Below are positions 29,695 through 39,307 of a DNA stretch of 64,000 bases, in pieces (within the stretch, counting starts at the first letter, position 1; the number at the start of each line of letters is the position of its first letter). The DNA lies in the NCBI RefSeq assembly GCF_021287045.1, contig NZ_JAJTBG010000006.1:62001-126000 (forward strand), read 5' to 3'. The notes beneath the pieces were generated by a model, which was not told the DNA's origin, did no database searches, and saw only the letters and a list, made by a program, of their open reading frames with translations. A program made the translations under genes and the position numbers. This DNA comes from Oryzomicrobium sp. Lineage in GTDB: Bacteria; Pseudomonadota; Gammaproteobacteria; Burkholderiales; Rhodocyclaceae.

Positions 29695-31773
29695 TCAGCG
29701 CAGGGTCAGGGATTCGCTGATGATCTTGGGCGTGATGAAGACCAGCAGTTCCGTCTTGTTGTCCTGCTTGTCCTCGTGGCGGAACAGGAACCCGATCAGG
29801 GGCAGATCGCCGAAGAAGGGGATGCGGGTGGTGCTACTTTGCAAGTTTTGCTGGTAGATGCCACCAATCACCACCGTCCCACCGTTTTCCACCAGTACCT
29901 CGGTCTTGACGTGTTTGGTATCGATCGCCACGCCGGCGCCAGTCGATATGGTGGTGTTCGGAGTGTCCTTATTCACGTCCACCGATAGGGTGATGCGCCC
30001 GTCCGGCGTGATTTGCGGCTTCACCTTGAGTGACAGGTTGGCCTTACGGAAACTGACCGACGTCGCCCCGGAGCTGGTGGCCTGCTGATAGGGGATTTCC
30101 ACCCCCTGTTCGATCAAAGCTTCGACCTGGTTGGCCGTCACGACCCGGGGGCTGGAAACGATCTTGCCACGGCCATCAGCCTCCAGCGCCGAGATTTCCA
30201 GATCGAGGAAACGGGAAGCGTTGGAGTTGTAAAGAACAAAGGACAGCGCCCCCGCTGCTGAACCACCAATGGTGGATGCCGGCAGGTTCACGTTGAAGTC
30301 TTTGCCCAGAGTCGGCTGGGTTGTAACCTGATTCGCAAAGTAGGCAGTTTGGTTAAGGTTACCGCCAGTGATGATATTCGGCCCACCTGGCAACCTTTGC
30401 TGCGTGCCGAACCCCAGCCGTGCGCCAAGGCTACGGTTGAAGGAATCCGAAGCCTCAACGATCTTGGCTTCGATCATCACCTGACGCACCGGCCTGTCCA
30501 CCGTCGAGATCAACCGTCGCACTTCTTCCTGACGGGAGGGCGTATCGCTGACGAACAAGATGTTGGTGCGCGGATCATAGGATGCCTTGCCCTTTTTCGA
30601 CAGATGATCGGTCAGCAGCTTGAGCACGTCCGGCGCCTTGGCATAGTTGAGCTGGTAGCTCTCCTGCGTGACGGCTTCCAGGTCTCCAATCTGCTGCTTG
30701 GCTTCCAGATCAAGCTTTTCCCGGGTGGCGATCTCGTCCCGCGGCGCGATCAGGATGACGTTGCCGTTGCGGCGCATGTCCAGCCCCTTCTGCTGGAAGA
30801 TGATGTCCAGCACCTGGTCCGCCGGTACATCCTTGAGCACCAGGGTGGTGGTGCCTGTCACCGTTTCACTGATTACGGCGTTGAGCCCCAGTTCCTCGGC
30901 CATCACCCGCAGCAATTGGCGTACGTCGCCATTGTGGTAGCTGATCGAAACCTTGGGCCCCTGATAACCAAGCTTGCTTCCTTGCACCAGCTTGTTCGGG
31001 TTTTCGACGATCTGTTTGACCTCAACGACAAACTGATTCTCTGCCTGATAGGCACTATGCTCCCACAGCCCTCGGGGGGAAATCGTGAGTTGAACGTTGT
31101 CGCCCTTCTGGGCCGCCGTCACCGCCGTCACCGGTGTGGCGAAATCGGCCACATCGAAGCGGGTACGAAGAGACTCAGGCAAAGTGGCTTTCTGTATATC
31201 CACCAGCAAAACCGATCCCTGCTGGCGGATATCTATGCCAACGCCGGGGTCCGACAAATCCACCACCACCCGGCCTTCGCCATCCTTGCCGCGACGGAAA
31301 TTGATGTCGCGCACCGCATGGCGAACTTCGGTCGGGCGCTCTTCGGCAAAACGGGTCTGACTCACCGCCGCAGCCCCCCGTACGACAGGCTTCAGGCTCA
31401 CGAACAACGCATTGCCATCCAGCCGGGTCTGATAGGTCATCGACTGGTTGAGGTTAAGCACCAGCCGGGTCTTGGCCGGGGTTTCCACCAAATTGACGCT
31501 CAGCAGGTCACCCTCGTTGAGCACCTGGGAATTGCGCCCCAGACCATTGGCGACTCCTTGCAGGTCGAGGGCGATGCGTGCCGGGTTGGCCACGGCGAAA
31601 CCGACCGGCGGAGCCGCCAGGGGCTCGCGGAAGGTCAGCTTCATCAGGACTTCGCCCCCCTGCTGGGTGACGTTGAACGACTCGATCCGGTTCTGCCCGT
31701 CCGCCGCGCCCGCAGCGGGTGCCAGCAGCACCGCGGCGGCGGCAACCAGCACTCTTAGCCACTTGCGAATCAT
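29695..31773 (-). CDS. pilQ: Type IV pilus secretin
   Basis: 692 residues. It forms the outer-membrane pore for the type IV pilus. Signal peptide 1-23 (VLVAAAAVLLAPAAGA). Two AMIN domains bind peptidoglycan (about 28-125 and 150-245), with a secretin/TonB short domain at about 300-350 (VSISYHNGDVRQLLRVMAEE). An N1-type domain follows with YQLNYAKAPDVLKLL. The secretin domain (about 440-685) carries VEIPYQQATSSGATSVSFRKA and VIGGIYQQ and ends TELLVFITPKIISE. The start overlaps the pilP stop by one base (TAATG). It is the last pil gene. Confidence 0.96.
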   Translation of the reverse strand: MIRKWLRVLVAAAAVLLAPAAGAADGQNRIESFNVTQQGGEVLMKLTFREPLAAPPVGFAVANPARIALDLQGVANGLGRNSQVLNEGDLLSVNLVETPAKTRLVLNLNQSMTYQTRLDGNALFVSLKPVVRGAAAVSQTRFAEERPTEVRHAVRDINFRRGKDGEGRVVVDLSDPGVGIDIRQQGSVLLVDIQKATLPESLRTRFDVADFATPVTAVTAAQKGDNVQLTISPRGLWEHSAYQAENQFVVEVKQIVENPNKLVQGSKLGYQGPKVSISYHNGDVRQLLRVMAEELGLNAVISETVTGTTTLVLKDVPADQVLDIIFQQKGLDMRRNGNVILIAPRDEIATREKLDLEAKQQIGDLEAVTQESYQLNYAKAPDVLKLLTDHLSKKGKASYDPRTNILFVSDTPSRQEEVRRLISTVDRPVRQVMIEAKIVEASDSFNRSLGARLGFGTQQRLPGGPNIITGGNLNQTAYFANQVTTQPTLGKDFNVNLPASTIGGSAAGALSFVLYNSNASRFLDLEISALEADGRGKIVSSPRVVTANQVEALIEQGVEIPYQQATSSGATSVSFRKANLSLKVKPQITPDGRITLSVDVNKDTPNTTISTGAGVAIDTKHVKTEVLVENGGTVVIGGIYQQNLQSSTTRIPFFGDLPLIGFLFRHEDKQDNKTELLVFITPKIISESLTLR

Positions 31774-32324
31774 TATTTCCCCTCCCTCGTATCCTGCAGC
31801 AAGAGCGTGTTGCTCCGCTCCACCCAGTCTCCCGTGGAGTCCTGGACGAGCTCCCGCACAGCCACTTCGCTTTCCTTGATTTCCGTCACGATGCCAAAGT
31901 CCTGGCCCACGTAGTCGCCGATCCGCACCTGCTTGATCTTCTGGTCGAACTGGACGACGGCGTAGGGCGTCTTGCCGATCTTCAGGTAGCCGATCATGCG
32001 CAGCGATTCGAGGGGCACCCGCTCCAATTCGTTGTTGCGCGCATCCCGGGCCTCGAAGTCCGGGGAGAACTTGCTCGGCCCCGAGCCCTTGCGACCTTCC
32101 GGCTCCAGCTTGGCAACGCGGAAGGGGTCGAGGGTACCGCCCGGATCGTAAGCCGCCGGCTCGTAGGGCTTCACCGCCGGCAGCGGCGGCACCCGACCGC
32201 GCAGATCCTTGCCACTTTCGGCCATCCAGGCCTTCAGGTCGTCGTGGTTGTTGGAGCACCCGGCCGCCAGGACGAGGGCGCCGAGCATGGCGCAGGCGGC
32301 CGGCCAAGTCGGCATGCGGCTCAT
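31773..32324 (-). CDS. pilP: Type IV pilus assembly lipoprotein PilP
   Basis: 183 residues. Lipoprotein signal peptide with lipobox LAAGC at residues 19-23; the chain is anchored to the inner membrane. The C-terminal beta domain (about 95-180) has PLESLRMIGYLKIGKTPYAVV and VRIGDYVGQDFGIVTEI. It links PilN/PilO to the secretin PilQ. It overlaps pilO by 4 bp and pilQ by 1 bp. Confidence 0.95.
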   Translation of the reverse strand: MSRMPTWPAACAMLGALVLAAGCSNNHDDLKAWMAESGKDLRGRVPPLPAVKPYEPAAYDPGGTLDPFRVAKLEPEGRKGSGPSKFSPDFEARDARNNELERVPLESLRMIGYLKIGKTPYAVVQFDQKIKQVRIGDYVGQDFGIVTEIKESEVAVRELVQDSTGDWVERSNTLLLQDTREGK

Positions 32325-32980
32325 TTCTTGGCTCCCTTGGCCGCCTTCTTCTGGGCCGCCACCTCGTTATCGTCCAGGTAACGGAAGGTCCGCGCCGTAG
32401 CGTCCAGGACCAGTCCGCCATCCTTCGGCTGGGGCGTGATGCTCATGTTGCTCAGGGTAACGATGCGCGGCAGCTTGGCGATGTCGGCGGCAAAAGCGCC
32501 GAAGTCGTGGTAATTGCCGATCAGCTTGAGCTGGATCGGCAGCTCGGCATAGAAATCCTTGAGGGCTTCGCTGCCCGGCTTGAACAGCTCGAATTGCAGC
32601 CCACGCCCCAGGCCGGCCTGGTTCACTTCGACCAGCAGCGACTCCACCTCGGCCTTGTTGGGCAACTGCTTGAGCATGGCGCCGAAGGAACGGTCGATCT
32701 CGCTGAGTTGCTGGGTGTAGAGCTCCAGGTTCACCGACTGCTTCTTCTTGTCCAGGTATTCCTGCTTGAGCTTATCCAGCTCCTGCCGCTTACCGTCGAG
32801 TTCGGTCAGCTGATCCGACCAGACGAACCACCAGCCGGCCACCAGCAGGGCGATGAAAATGCCCACCAGCACCGCCACCCGCGGCACCAGAGGCCAGGCA
32901 CCGGGGTCGTTGGGGTTCAGGTTGCGGAACTGGGCCGCGAGGTCCTGGACGTCGATCTTGGGAAGCTCGAACGAGGTCAT
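32321..32980 (-). CDS. pilO: Type IV pilus assembly protein PilO
   Basis: 219 residues. One N-terminal membrane helix (about 33-52, VAVLVGIFIALLVAGWWFV), a coiled coil (55-110), then a ferredoxin-like periplasmic domain (about 115-200: YAELPIQLKLIGNYHDFGAFAADI). It pairs with PilN to form the inner-membrane alignment complex. ATG 32980 overlaps the pilN stop by 4 bp. Confidence 0.94.
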   Translation of the reverse strand: MTSFELPKIDVQDLAAQFRNLNPNDPGAWPLVPRVAVLVGIFIALLVAGWWFVWSDQLTELDGKRQELDKLKQEYLDKKKQSVNLELYTQQLSEIDRSFGAMLKQLPNKAEVESLLVEVNQAGLGRGLQFELFKPGSEALKDFYAELPIQLKLIGNYHDFGAFAADIAKLPRIVTLSNMSITPQPKDGGLVLDATARTFRYLDDNEVAAQKKAAKGAKK

Positions 32981-33567
32981 GGCTTGTCCTTCGCCGCCAC
33001 CGGCTTGGCATCCGAAGCATTGGCATCGGGGCGGGTGATGAATACCGTCATGCTGAACTCGGAAAGGCGCCGCTTGTTGACGTCCACTGCCTTGATCTCG
33101 ATCAGCGCCGGACGCTCCAGCCAGGGCGATGCCTCGAGGTTGCGCATCAGGGTGGACACCCGGGCGTTGGACTGGGCATAGCCCCCCAGGGTGACTTTCT
33201 GCCCTTCCTGCTTCATCAGCTTGAGATAGACCCCGTCCGGCACCTGCTTGGCCAGCTCGGAGAGCAGCAGCACCGGCTCGGCCCGGTCGAGTTGCAGGGA
33301 TTCGATCACCTGCTTGCGCGCCAGCAGGGCCTGGGTCTGCTCCTTGAGGCGCTTGATCTGCTCGATCTGCTTGTCGAGGGTGGCGACCTCCTGCTTGAGG
33401 AAGGCGTTCTCCTCTTCCTGCGAGGAGATGTAGCCGGAGATCACGGAGAACACCAAGACGATGATGACCACGGCCAGGGCCGCGGCCAAACCGGCCAGGC
33501 TGTAGAACTGCTGGCGCCGCGCCTTGCGCTTGGCTTCCCGGTGGGGGAGCAGGTTGATCCGGATCAT
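32977..33567 (-). CDS. pilN: Type IV pilus assembly protein PilN
   Basis: 196 residues. It begins MIRINLLPHREAKRKARRQQ, the short cytoplasmic motif that docks into PilM. One membrane helix (about 23-45), a coiled coil (50-80) and a periplasmic ferredoxin-like fold (about 90-180) follow. Starts and stops overlap pilM and pilO by 4 bp each. Confidence 0.95.
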   Translation of the reverse strand: MIRINLLPHREAKRKARRQQFYSLAGLAAALAVVIIVLVFSVISGYISSQEEENAFLKQEVATLDKQIEQIKRLKEQTQALLARKQVIESLQLDRAEPVLLLSELAKQVPDGVYLKLMKQEGQKVTLGGYAQSNARVSTLMRNLEASPWLERPALIEIKAVDVNKRRLSEFSMTVFITRPDANASDAKPVAAKDKP

Positions 33568-34643
33568 GCGTCGAACCTCCGCATCGCCAGGCCGCAGGCC
33601 ACCAGCAGGGCGGGGGCGTCGTTGGCCAAGTTCTTGGCCCGCACCTTGTCCGACACCGGCATGCCGGCAAAGGGATTGGCGACCTGGGTATTGACCTGGG
33701 TGCGAGCAGCCACCGCCTCGTCGATGCCCGGAATCACGGCACAGCCGCCGGCCAGGACGACCTGGTGCACCTGGCTGTACTGGGTCGAGGTGAAGAAGAA
33801 TTGCAGGGCCCGGGACACTTCCAGGGCCAGGTTCTCGACGAAGGGTCGCAGCAACTCGCCCTCGTAGTCGTCGGGCAGGGTGCCGGCGCGCTTGGCCGAC
33901 TCCGCCTCGTCGAGGGGCATGCCGTAGTGGCGGGAAATGTCCTGGGTCAGCTGGCTGCCGCCGAAGGCCTGTTCCCGGGTATATACCGGCTGGCCGTTGC
34001 GCAGCACCGTGAGATTGGTGACGTTGGCCCCCACGTCCACCAGGGCGATGATCTGGTTCTGCCCGCCGTCGGGCAACTGGCGCTCGACGAAGGAAAAAGC
34101 CGCCAGGGTGGCGTAGGATTCCACGTCCATCACCACCGGCTTGAGCCCGGCGCTCTCGGCCACGGCCACCCGGTCCTCAACCTTTTCCTTGCGCGAGGCA
34201 GCGATCAGCACTTCGACCTCGTCCGGCGACGACGGCGCCTCGCCGATGACCTGGAAGTCCAGGTTCACCTCTTCGAGGGCGAAGGGAATGTACTGGTTGG
34301 CCTCGGACTCCACCAGGACTTCGAGTTCTTCTTCGCGCTGGCCGGCCGGAACGATGATCTTCTTGGTGATCACCGCCGCCGCCGGCAGGGCCATGGCCAC
34401 GTTGCGGGCGGTGGAGTTGAGGCGCCGCCAGGCTTTCTTGACGGCATCCGAGACGGCATCGAGATTGACCACGTTGCCGTCGGCCACTGCATCCTTGGGC
34501 AGAGGCTCGATGGCATAGCGTTCGACGCGGAAGTCGTTCTTGCCCAAAGCGGACAGCTCCACCATTTTCACGGCGGAGGAACTGATATCCAGGCCCACCA
34601 AGGGCTGCGCCTTGGGGCCGAATAGAGAGAGGTCGAGCCGCAA
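33564..34643 (-). CDS. pilM: Type IV pilus assembly protein PilM
   Basis: 359 residues, an actin-like ATPase fold on the cytoplasmic side. Motifs: VGLDISSSAVKMVELS, then DAVKKAWRRLNSTARNVAMALP, IIALVDVGANVTNLTVL, AFGGSQLTQDISRHYG and VVLAGGCAVIPGIDEAVA. The only start near the N-terminus is TTG 34643, with AGGGGGA upstream. It heads pilMNOPQ and is divergent from mrcA, as is common in proteobacteria. Confidence 0.94.
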   Translation of the reverse strand: MRLDLSLFGPKAQPLVGLDISSSAVKMVELSALGKNDFRVERYAIEPLPKDAVADGNVVNLDAVSDAVKKAWRRLNSTARNVAMALPAAAVITKKIIVPAGQREEELEVLVESEANQYIPFALEEVNLDFQVIGEAPSSPDEVEVLIAASRKEKVEDRVAVAESAGLKPVVMDVESYATLAAFSFVERQLPDGGQNQIIALVDVGANVTNLTVLRNGQPVYTREQAFGGSQLTQDISRHYGMPLDEAESAKRAGTLPDDYEGELLRPFVENLALEVSRALQFFFTSTQYSQVHQVVLAGGCAVIPGIDEAVAARTQVNTQVANPFAGMPVSDKVRAKNLANDAPALLVACGLAMRRFDA

Positions 34644-34828
34644 ACCGATTCCCCCTGAAATGTTTCTTAGGAAACTATTTCAAAAATTTTCTTTAAAAAT
34701 TAACCGCTTGCAGCTGATACAAATAATTTACGTCAAATGCTAGCAACAAGGCATGGAGGTGTAAAGCGATTTTTGGCTTAACGGCTGCCTCCGTATAATT
34801 GCCCCACCTCACTGGAACCATTCTCATC
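34644..34828. promoter_or_regulatory. AT-rich divergent promoter region pilM/mrcA
   Basis: 185 bp, clearly richer in A and T than its surroundings. On the plus strand there is a good promoter for mrcA: TTGGCT at 34773-34778 and a perfect TATAAT at 34794-34799, 15 bp apart. Because TATAAT covers 34799, a TTG start there is excluded. No equally clear pair was seen for pilM. Confidence 0.65.
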
Positions 34829-37117
34829 GTGTCAAACGTCTCGCGCTGGATTCTGTACCCGCTGCTCCTCATCGTCAGCCTGATGGTGGTGGGCGCCGCC
34901 CTGGTGGGCATCGTCGTCACCATGGCCTATCCCAACCTGCCCTCCCTGGAGGCCCTAACCGACTACCGGCCGAAGATCCCCCTGCGCATCTACAGCGCCG
35001 ACGGCCAGCTGATCGGCGAATTCGGCGAAGAACGGCGCGCCGTGGTGCGCATCCAGGACGTGCCAGCGGTCATGAAGCAGGCCATCCTCTCCGCCGAGGA
35101 CGAGCGCTTCTACCAGCACGGCGGGATCGACACCCTGGGCATCCTGCGCGCCGCGGTGGCCAACCTGACCTCCGGCGGCAAGCGCCAGGGCGCCTCCACC
35201 ATCACCATGCAGGTGGCGCGCAACTTCTACCTGTCGTCGGAAAAGACCCTCACCCGCAAGCTCTACGAGGCCCTGCTCTCGTTCAAGATCGAGCACAGCC
35301 TGACCAAGGACCAGATTCTCGAGCTGTACATCAACCAGATCTACCTGGGCCAGCGCGCCTACGGCTTTGCCTCCGCCGCCCAGATCTATTACGGCAAGTC
35401 CATCAAGGACTTGACGGTGGCCGAGGCGGCCATGCTCGCCGGCCTGCCCAAGGCGCCCTCCGCCTACAACCCGGTGGCCAACCCCAAGCGTGCCCGGCTG
35501 CGCCAGCAGTACGTGCTGCGCCGCATGCACGAACTCGGCTTCATCACCGACAAGCAGCAGCAGGAAGCCCTGGAACAACCCCTGGTGGTCAAGCGCGACG
35601 CCAACGCCTTCGCGGTGCACGCCGAGTACGTCACCGAAATGGCCCGCCAGATGGTGGCCGAGCGCTTCCCCGACGATGTCTATACCCGGGGTTACAAGGT
35701 CATCACCACCCTCAACACCGCCGACCAGGAAGCCGCCTACAACGCCCTGCGCCGCGGTGTGCTCGACTACGACCGGCGCCACGGCTACCGGGGCGCCGAG
35801 GCCTTCATGGACATGAAGGACGTGAGCGGCGACAACGACGAGGCCTTTGACGAATTCCTCGCCGACCACCCGGACAGCGACGACCTGGCAGCCGCCGTGG
35901 TGCTGGCCGCCGACGCCAAGCAGATCAAGGTGTACAAGCGCGGCGGCGAAATCCTCACCCTCACCGGCGACGCCATCAAGTTCGCCCAGCGCATGCTCGA
36001 CGAGAAGGCGCCCCCCAACAAGCGCCTGCGCCGCGGTGCCCTGGTGCGCCTGGCCAAGGCCGACAAGGGCGGCTGGCAGATCGCCCAGCTGCCCGAGGTG
36101 GAAGCGGCCTTCGTCGCCGTCTCGCCCAAGGACGGCGCCATCCAGGCACTGATCGGCGGCTTCGACTTCAACCGCAACAAGTACAACCACGTCACCCAGG
36201 CCTGGCGCCAGCCCGGTTCCAGCTTCAAGCCCTTCATCTACTCGGCGGCTCTGGAAAAGGGCTTTACCCCGGCCTCGGTGATCAACGACGAGCCCCTCAC
36301 CATCCCGGCCTCGCAAACCGGCAGCACCGCCTGGGAACCGAAGAACTACGACGGCAAGTACGAGGGCCCGATGCGCATGCGCACCGCCCTGGCCAAGTCG
36401 AAGAACCTGGTGTCGATCCGCATCCTTCAGGCCATCGGCACCCACTATGCCCAGGACTACGTCACCCGCTTCGGCTTCGACGCCGACAAGCACCCGCCCT
36501 ACCTGACCATGGCCCTGGGCGCCGGCTCGGTGACCCCCTGGCAGATGGTGTCGGCCTACGCCGTGTTCGCCAACGGCGGCTACCGCATCCGCCCCTACGT
36601 GGTGAAGGAAATCCGCGACGAGCGCGGCCAACTGCTGGCCCAGGCCGAACCGGTGCAGGCCGGCGACGAGAACATCCGCGCCATCGACGCACGCAACGCC
36701 TACCTGATGGACTCGATGCTGCGCGACGTGACCATCTACGGCACCGCCGCCAAGGCCAGCGTCCAGCTCAAGCGGCGCGACCTGGCGGGCAAGACCGGCA
36801 CCACCAACGACTACGTGGACGCCTGGTTCTGCGGCTACCAGATGAGCACCACCGCCTGCACCTGGATCGGCTACGACCAGCCCAAGCGCATCGGCGAAAC
36901 CGGCGGCGCCGCCGCCCTACCGGTATGGATCGGCTACATGTCCCGAGCCCTGCGCGACGTCCCCGAGGAAACCCGGCCCACCCCCGAGGGGCTGACGGCG
37001 GTGGACGTGGTCAACGAGCGGCGCGGCGGCACGGTGAAGGAGTTCTTCTACAACGAGAACGTCCCGGCCCAGATTCCGCCGGAACCGAAGGACGACGGCG
37101 CCAAGCCGGTAGACTGA
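34829..37117 (+). CDS. mrcA: Penicillin-binding protein 1A (bifunctional transglycosylase/transpeptidase)
   Basis: 762 residues from GTG 34829. N-terminal membrane anchor (about 5-30). Glycosyltransferase family 51 domain (about 45-225) with ILSAEDERFYQHGGID, GASTITMQVARNF and ELYINQIYLGQRAYGF. An OB-like insert follows. The transpeptidase (about 410-700) has SxxK in PGSSFKPFIYSA, SxN-like region in LAKSKNLVS and KTGTTNDYVDAW. It polymerises and cross-links peptidoglycan. The start is placed downstream of the TATAAT at 34794. Confidence 0.94.
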   Translation: MSNVSRWILYPLLLIVSLMVVGAALVGIVVTMAYPNLPSLEALTDYRPKIPLRIYSADGQLIGEFGEERRAVVRIQDVPAVMKQAILSAEDERFYQHGGIDTLGILRAAVANLTSGGKRQGASTITMQVARNFYLSSEKTLTRKLYEALLSFKIEHSLTKDQILELYINQIYLGQRAYGFASAAQIYYGKSIKDLTVAEAAMLAGLPKAPSAYNPVANPKRARLRQQYVLRRMHELGFITDKQQQEALEQPLVVKRDANAFAVHAEYVTEMARQMVAERFPDDVYTRGYKVITTLNTADQEAAYNALRRGVLDYDRRHGYRGAEAFMDMKDVSGDNDEAFDEFLADHPDSDDLAAAVVLAADAKQIKVYKRGGEILTLTGDAIKFAQRMLDEKAPPNKRLRRGALVRLAKADKGGWQIAQLPEVEAAFVAVSPKDGAIQALIGGFDFNRNKYNHVTQAWRQPGSSFKPFIYSAALEKGFTPASVINDEPLTIPASQTGSTAWEPKNYDGKYEGPMRMRTALAKSKNLVSIRILQAIGTHYAQDYVTRFGFDADKHPPYLTMALGAGSVTPWQMVSAYAVFANGGYRIRPYVVKEIRDERGQLLAQAEPVQAGDENIRAIDARNAYLMDSMLRDVTIYGTAAKASVQLKRRDLAGKTGTTNDYVDAWFCGYQMSTTACTWIGYDQPKRIGETGGAAALPVWIGYMSRALRDVPEETRPTPEGLTAVDVVNERRGGTVKEFFYNENVPAQIPPEPKDDGAKPVD

Positions 37118-37164
37118 CCCGGCGCCGGCCCCGGAGCCGCCCGCGCCGGGTGGCTCCATACGGC

Positions 37165-37223
37165 AAACGGCCCTGGTGAAGGGAGGCGCGACCTGCGTGC
37201 GCCACCCATCGCCAGGGCCGTTT
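37165..37223 (+). terminator. mrcA terminator
   Basis: Arms AAACGGCCCTGG (37165-37176) and CCAGGGCCGTTT (37212-37223) with a long loop that can itself form GGCGC/GCGCC, followed by TTCTTCC. It lies about 50 nt after mrcA and 37 nt before the cyaY stop on the other strand. Confidence 0.75.
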
Positions 37224-37259
37224 TTCTTCCGTACCGAACGTTACGCGACGTGCAGCGCC

Positions 37260-37586
37260 TCAGCGCAGCCGCACCGGCGCCCCACCGTGAGTCGCGATCA
37301 GGGCCTCCAGGCGCTCGAACAGTTCCACGCCGTCCCGGGTGTCCTTCCACACGCCGTCCTCGGCGCGAAAGTGGAAGCCGCCGGAGCGGGCCGCCACCCA
37401 GATTTCCCGGGCCACACCGTGGCGGTTCACCACGATCTTGCCACCATCGTCGAACTCTACCTCCAGGATGCCCCCGGGGGCCAGTTCGAAATCGAAGTCG
37501 GCCCCCGCATCCACCGCCGCCTCCAGGGCGGCCTCCAGGCGCGCCAGGGTGGCGTCGGCCAGGGCGTTGAATTCGGCATCATTCAT
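37260..37586 (-). CDS. cyaY: Iron donor protein CyaY (frataxin)
   Basis: 108 residues, normal length. N-terminal acidic helix MNDAEFNALADATLARLEAALE, then FDFELAPGGILEVEFDDGGKIVVNRHGVAREIWVAARSGGFHF, the conserved frataxin beta sheet. It binds iron and tunes Fe-S cluster assembly with IscS. It is divergent from lptM-lysA with 123 bp between, the usual arrangement in gamma- and betaproteobacteria. Confidence 0.96.
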   Translation of the reverse strand: MNDAEFNALADATLARLEAALEAAVDAGADFDFELAPGGILEVEFDDGGKIVVNRHGVAREIWVAARSGGFHFRAEDGVWKDTRDGVELFERLEALIATHGGAPVRLR

Positions 37587-37709
37587 GCTGTGCTACCATC
37601 CTTGTCCATTTTTCGGGCGCTGCGGCGCGTCCATGCTGACATTACTGACATCGCGGCGGGAACGCCGCAGCAGCGCCGCTCCCAGCCTGCTTTCAGCCTT
37701 TTCTCGCCC

Positions 37710-38036
37710 ATGATCAAACATCCACGGCACTCTTCCGGCACCACGCGGGCACCCCGGGCGCTCGCCCTGGCCGTTCCCGCCGTCCTCGGCCTTGGCCTTG
37801 TCCTGGCGGGCTGCGGCACCAAGGGGCCGCTCACCCTGCCGCCGGGCCAGGGCCTGACGCCCGGGCATGTGCCGATCGTGCCGGTAGTCGGCGTCGGCGT
37901 CCAGCCGCCCGCCGCCACGGCCAAGCCGGCGCCGCAAGGCACGACGGCAACCCCGGCGTCGCCGGATGTTAGCACGGGCCAACCCAGCGCCCCCGCCACC
38001 GGCGCCACCAGCACCTCCACCCCATCCAAGCCATGA
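37710..38036 (+). CDS. lptM: LPS-assembly lipoprotein LptM (YifL-like)
   Basis: 108 residues, though the conserved part is just the N-terminal half. Lipoprotein signal with lipobox LAGC followed by GTKGPLTLPP, the hallmark CGxKGPL motif of the YifL/LptM family that stabilises the LptDE complex. The rest is a Pro/Thr/Ala-rich tail longer than in E. coli (67 residues). The stop overlaps the lysA start by 4 bp (ATGA), and the cyaY/lptM/lysA neighbourhood is conserved. Confidence 0.85.
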   Translation: MIKHPRHSSGTTRAPRALALAVPAVLGLGLVLAGCGTKGPLTLPPGQGLTPGHVPIVPVVGVGVQPPAATAKPAPQGTTATPASPDVSTGQPSAPATGATSTSTPSKP

Positions 38037-39307
38037 CCCTGCTCGCTCCCGAACTCACCCGCATCGACGGCCGCCTGCATCTCGAAGGCGTCGCCCTGGA
38101 CGCCCTGACCGATCAGTACGGCACCCCCTGCTACGTCTATTCCCGCGCCGCCCTGACCCGGGCCTACCGGGAATACGCCGACGCCCTGGCCGCCCACCCG
38201 GCCGGCCAAGGCGCCCTGGTCTGCTACGCGGTCAAGGCCAACTCCAACCTGGCCATCCTCAACGTCTTCGCCCGCCTGGGCGCCGGCTTCGACATCGTCT
38301 CCGGCGGCGAACTGGCCCGGGTGCTGGCTGCCGGCGGCGACCCGGCCAAGGTGGTGTTCTCCGGTGTGGGCAAGACCGCCGCCGAGATGCGCCAAGCCCT
38401 GGAGGCCGGCATCCGCTGCTTCAACGTCGAATCCGCCCCCGAGCTGGACCGCCTCAACGCGGTGGCCGGCGAGCTGGGCCAGCGCGCCCCGATCAGCCTG
38501 CGGGTGAACCCGGACGTGGACCCCAAGACCCACCCCTACATTTCCACCGGCCTCAAGGAGAACAAGTTCGGCGTGGCCTTCGACGAGGCCGAGGCCCTCT
38601 ATGCCCGCGCCGCCACCCTGCCGCACATCGCGGTAACCGGTATCGACTGCCACATTGGCTCCCAAATTCTCGATCCCTCGCCCTTTGTCGAAGCCCTGGA
38701 CAAGATCCTCGGCCTGGTGGACCGGCTGGCCGCCCGGGGCATCGCCCTGCACCACGTGGACATCGGCGGCGGCCTGGGCATCCGCTACCAGGCCGACGAC
38801 GCGGAACCCAAAGTGCGCGACTACCTGAACCCGCTGCTCGACAAACTGGCCGGCCGTGGCCTGTCGGTGGTCATGGAGCCGGGCCGCCGCCTGGTGGGCA
38901 ACGCCGGCCTGCTGCTGACCACCGTGGAATTCCTCAAGCCCAACGCCGCCAAGAGCTTCGCCATTGTCGATGCGGCCATGAACGACCTGGCCCGCCCGGC
39001 CCTCTACGACGCCTGGCACGAGATCGTGCCAGTGGTCGAGCGCAGCGACGCCCAGGCGCGCACCTACGAGATCGTCGGCCCGGTGTGCGAAACCGGCGAC
39101 TTCCTCGGCCACGACCGGCAACTGGCCCTGGCCTCGGGCGACCGCCTGGCGCTGCAATCGGCCGGCGCCTACGGCATGGCCATGAGCTCCAACTACAACA
39201 CCCGCCCCCGGGCCGCCGAAGTGATGGTGGACGGCAGCCAGGCCCACCTGGTGCGCCGCCGCGAGACCGTGGCCGAGCTATACGCCGGGGAAGCCCTGCT
39301 GCCCTGA
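38033..39307 (+). CDS. lysA: Diaminopimelate decarboxylase
   Basis: 424 residues. A PLP enzyme making lysine from meso-diaminopimelate. The PLP lysine is in CYAVKANSNLAIL (about residue 67). Further motifs are FDIVSGGEL, HIGSQI, HHVDIGGGLGI, EPGRRLVGNAG and VGPVCETGDFLGHDR (active-site Cys), and a C-terminal YGMAMSSNYNTRPR. It is coupled to lptM by a 4-bp overlap and is the last gene of that unit. Confidence 0.97.
   Translation: MTLLAPELTRIDGRLHLEGVALDALTDQYGTPCYVYSRAALTRAYREYADALAAHPAGQGALVCYAVKANSNLAILNVFARLGAGFDIVSGGELARVLAAGGDPAKVVFSGVGKTAAEMRQALEAGIRCFNVESAPELDRLNAVAGELGQRAPISLRVNPDVDPKTHPYISTGLKENKFGVAFDEAEALYARAATLPHIAVTGIDCHIGSQILDPSPFVEALDKILGLVDRLAARGIALHHVDIGGGLGIRYQADDAEPKVRDYLNPLLDKLAGRGLSVVMEPGRRLVGNAGLLLTTVEFLKPNAAKSFAIVDAAMNDLARPALYDAWHEIVPVVERSDAQARTYEIVGPVCETGDFLGHDRQLALASGDRLALQSAGAYGMAMSSNYNTRPRAAEVMVDGSQAHLVRRRETVAELYAGEALLP

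Noticed and set aside
34799-34828. TTG start 10 codons upstream for mrcA
   Set aside because: The TTG overlaps the perfect TATAAT (34794-34799), so it would lie upstream of the transcription start. GTG 34829 is used.
34955-36631. 558-codon open frame opposite mrcA
   Set aside because: Composition is Gly/Val/His-rich without motifs; mrcA on the plus strand has all catalytic motifs.
37583-39247. 554-codon open frame opposite lysA
   Set aside because: Shadow of lysA and lptM, which carry clear family motifs and a coupled ATGA junction.
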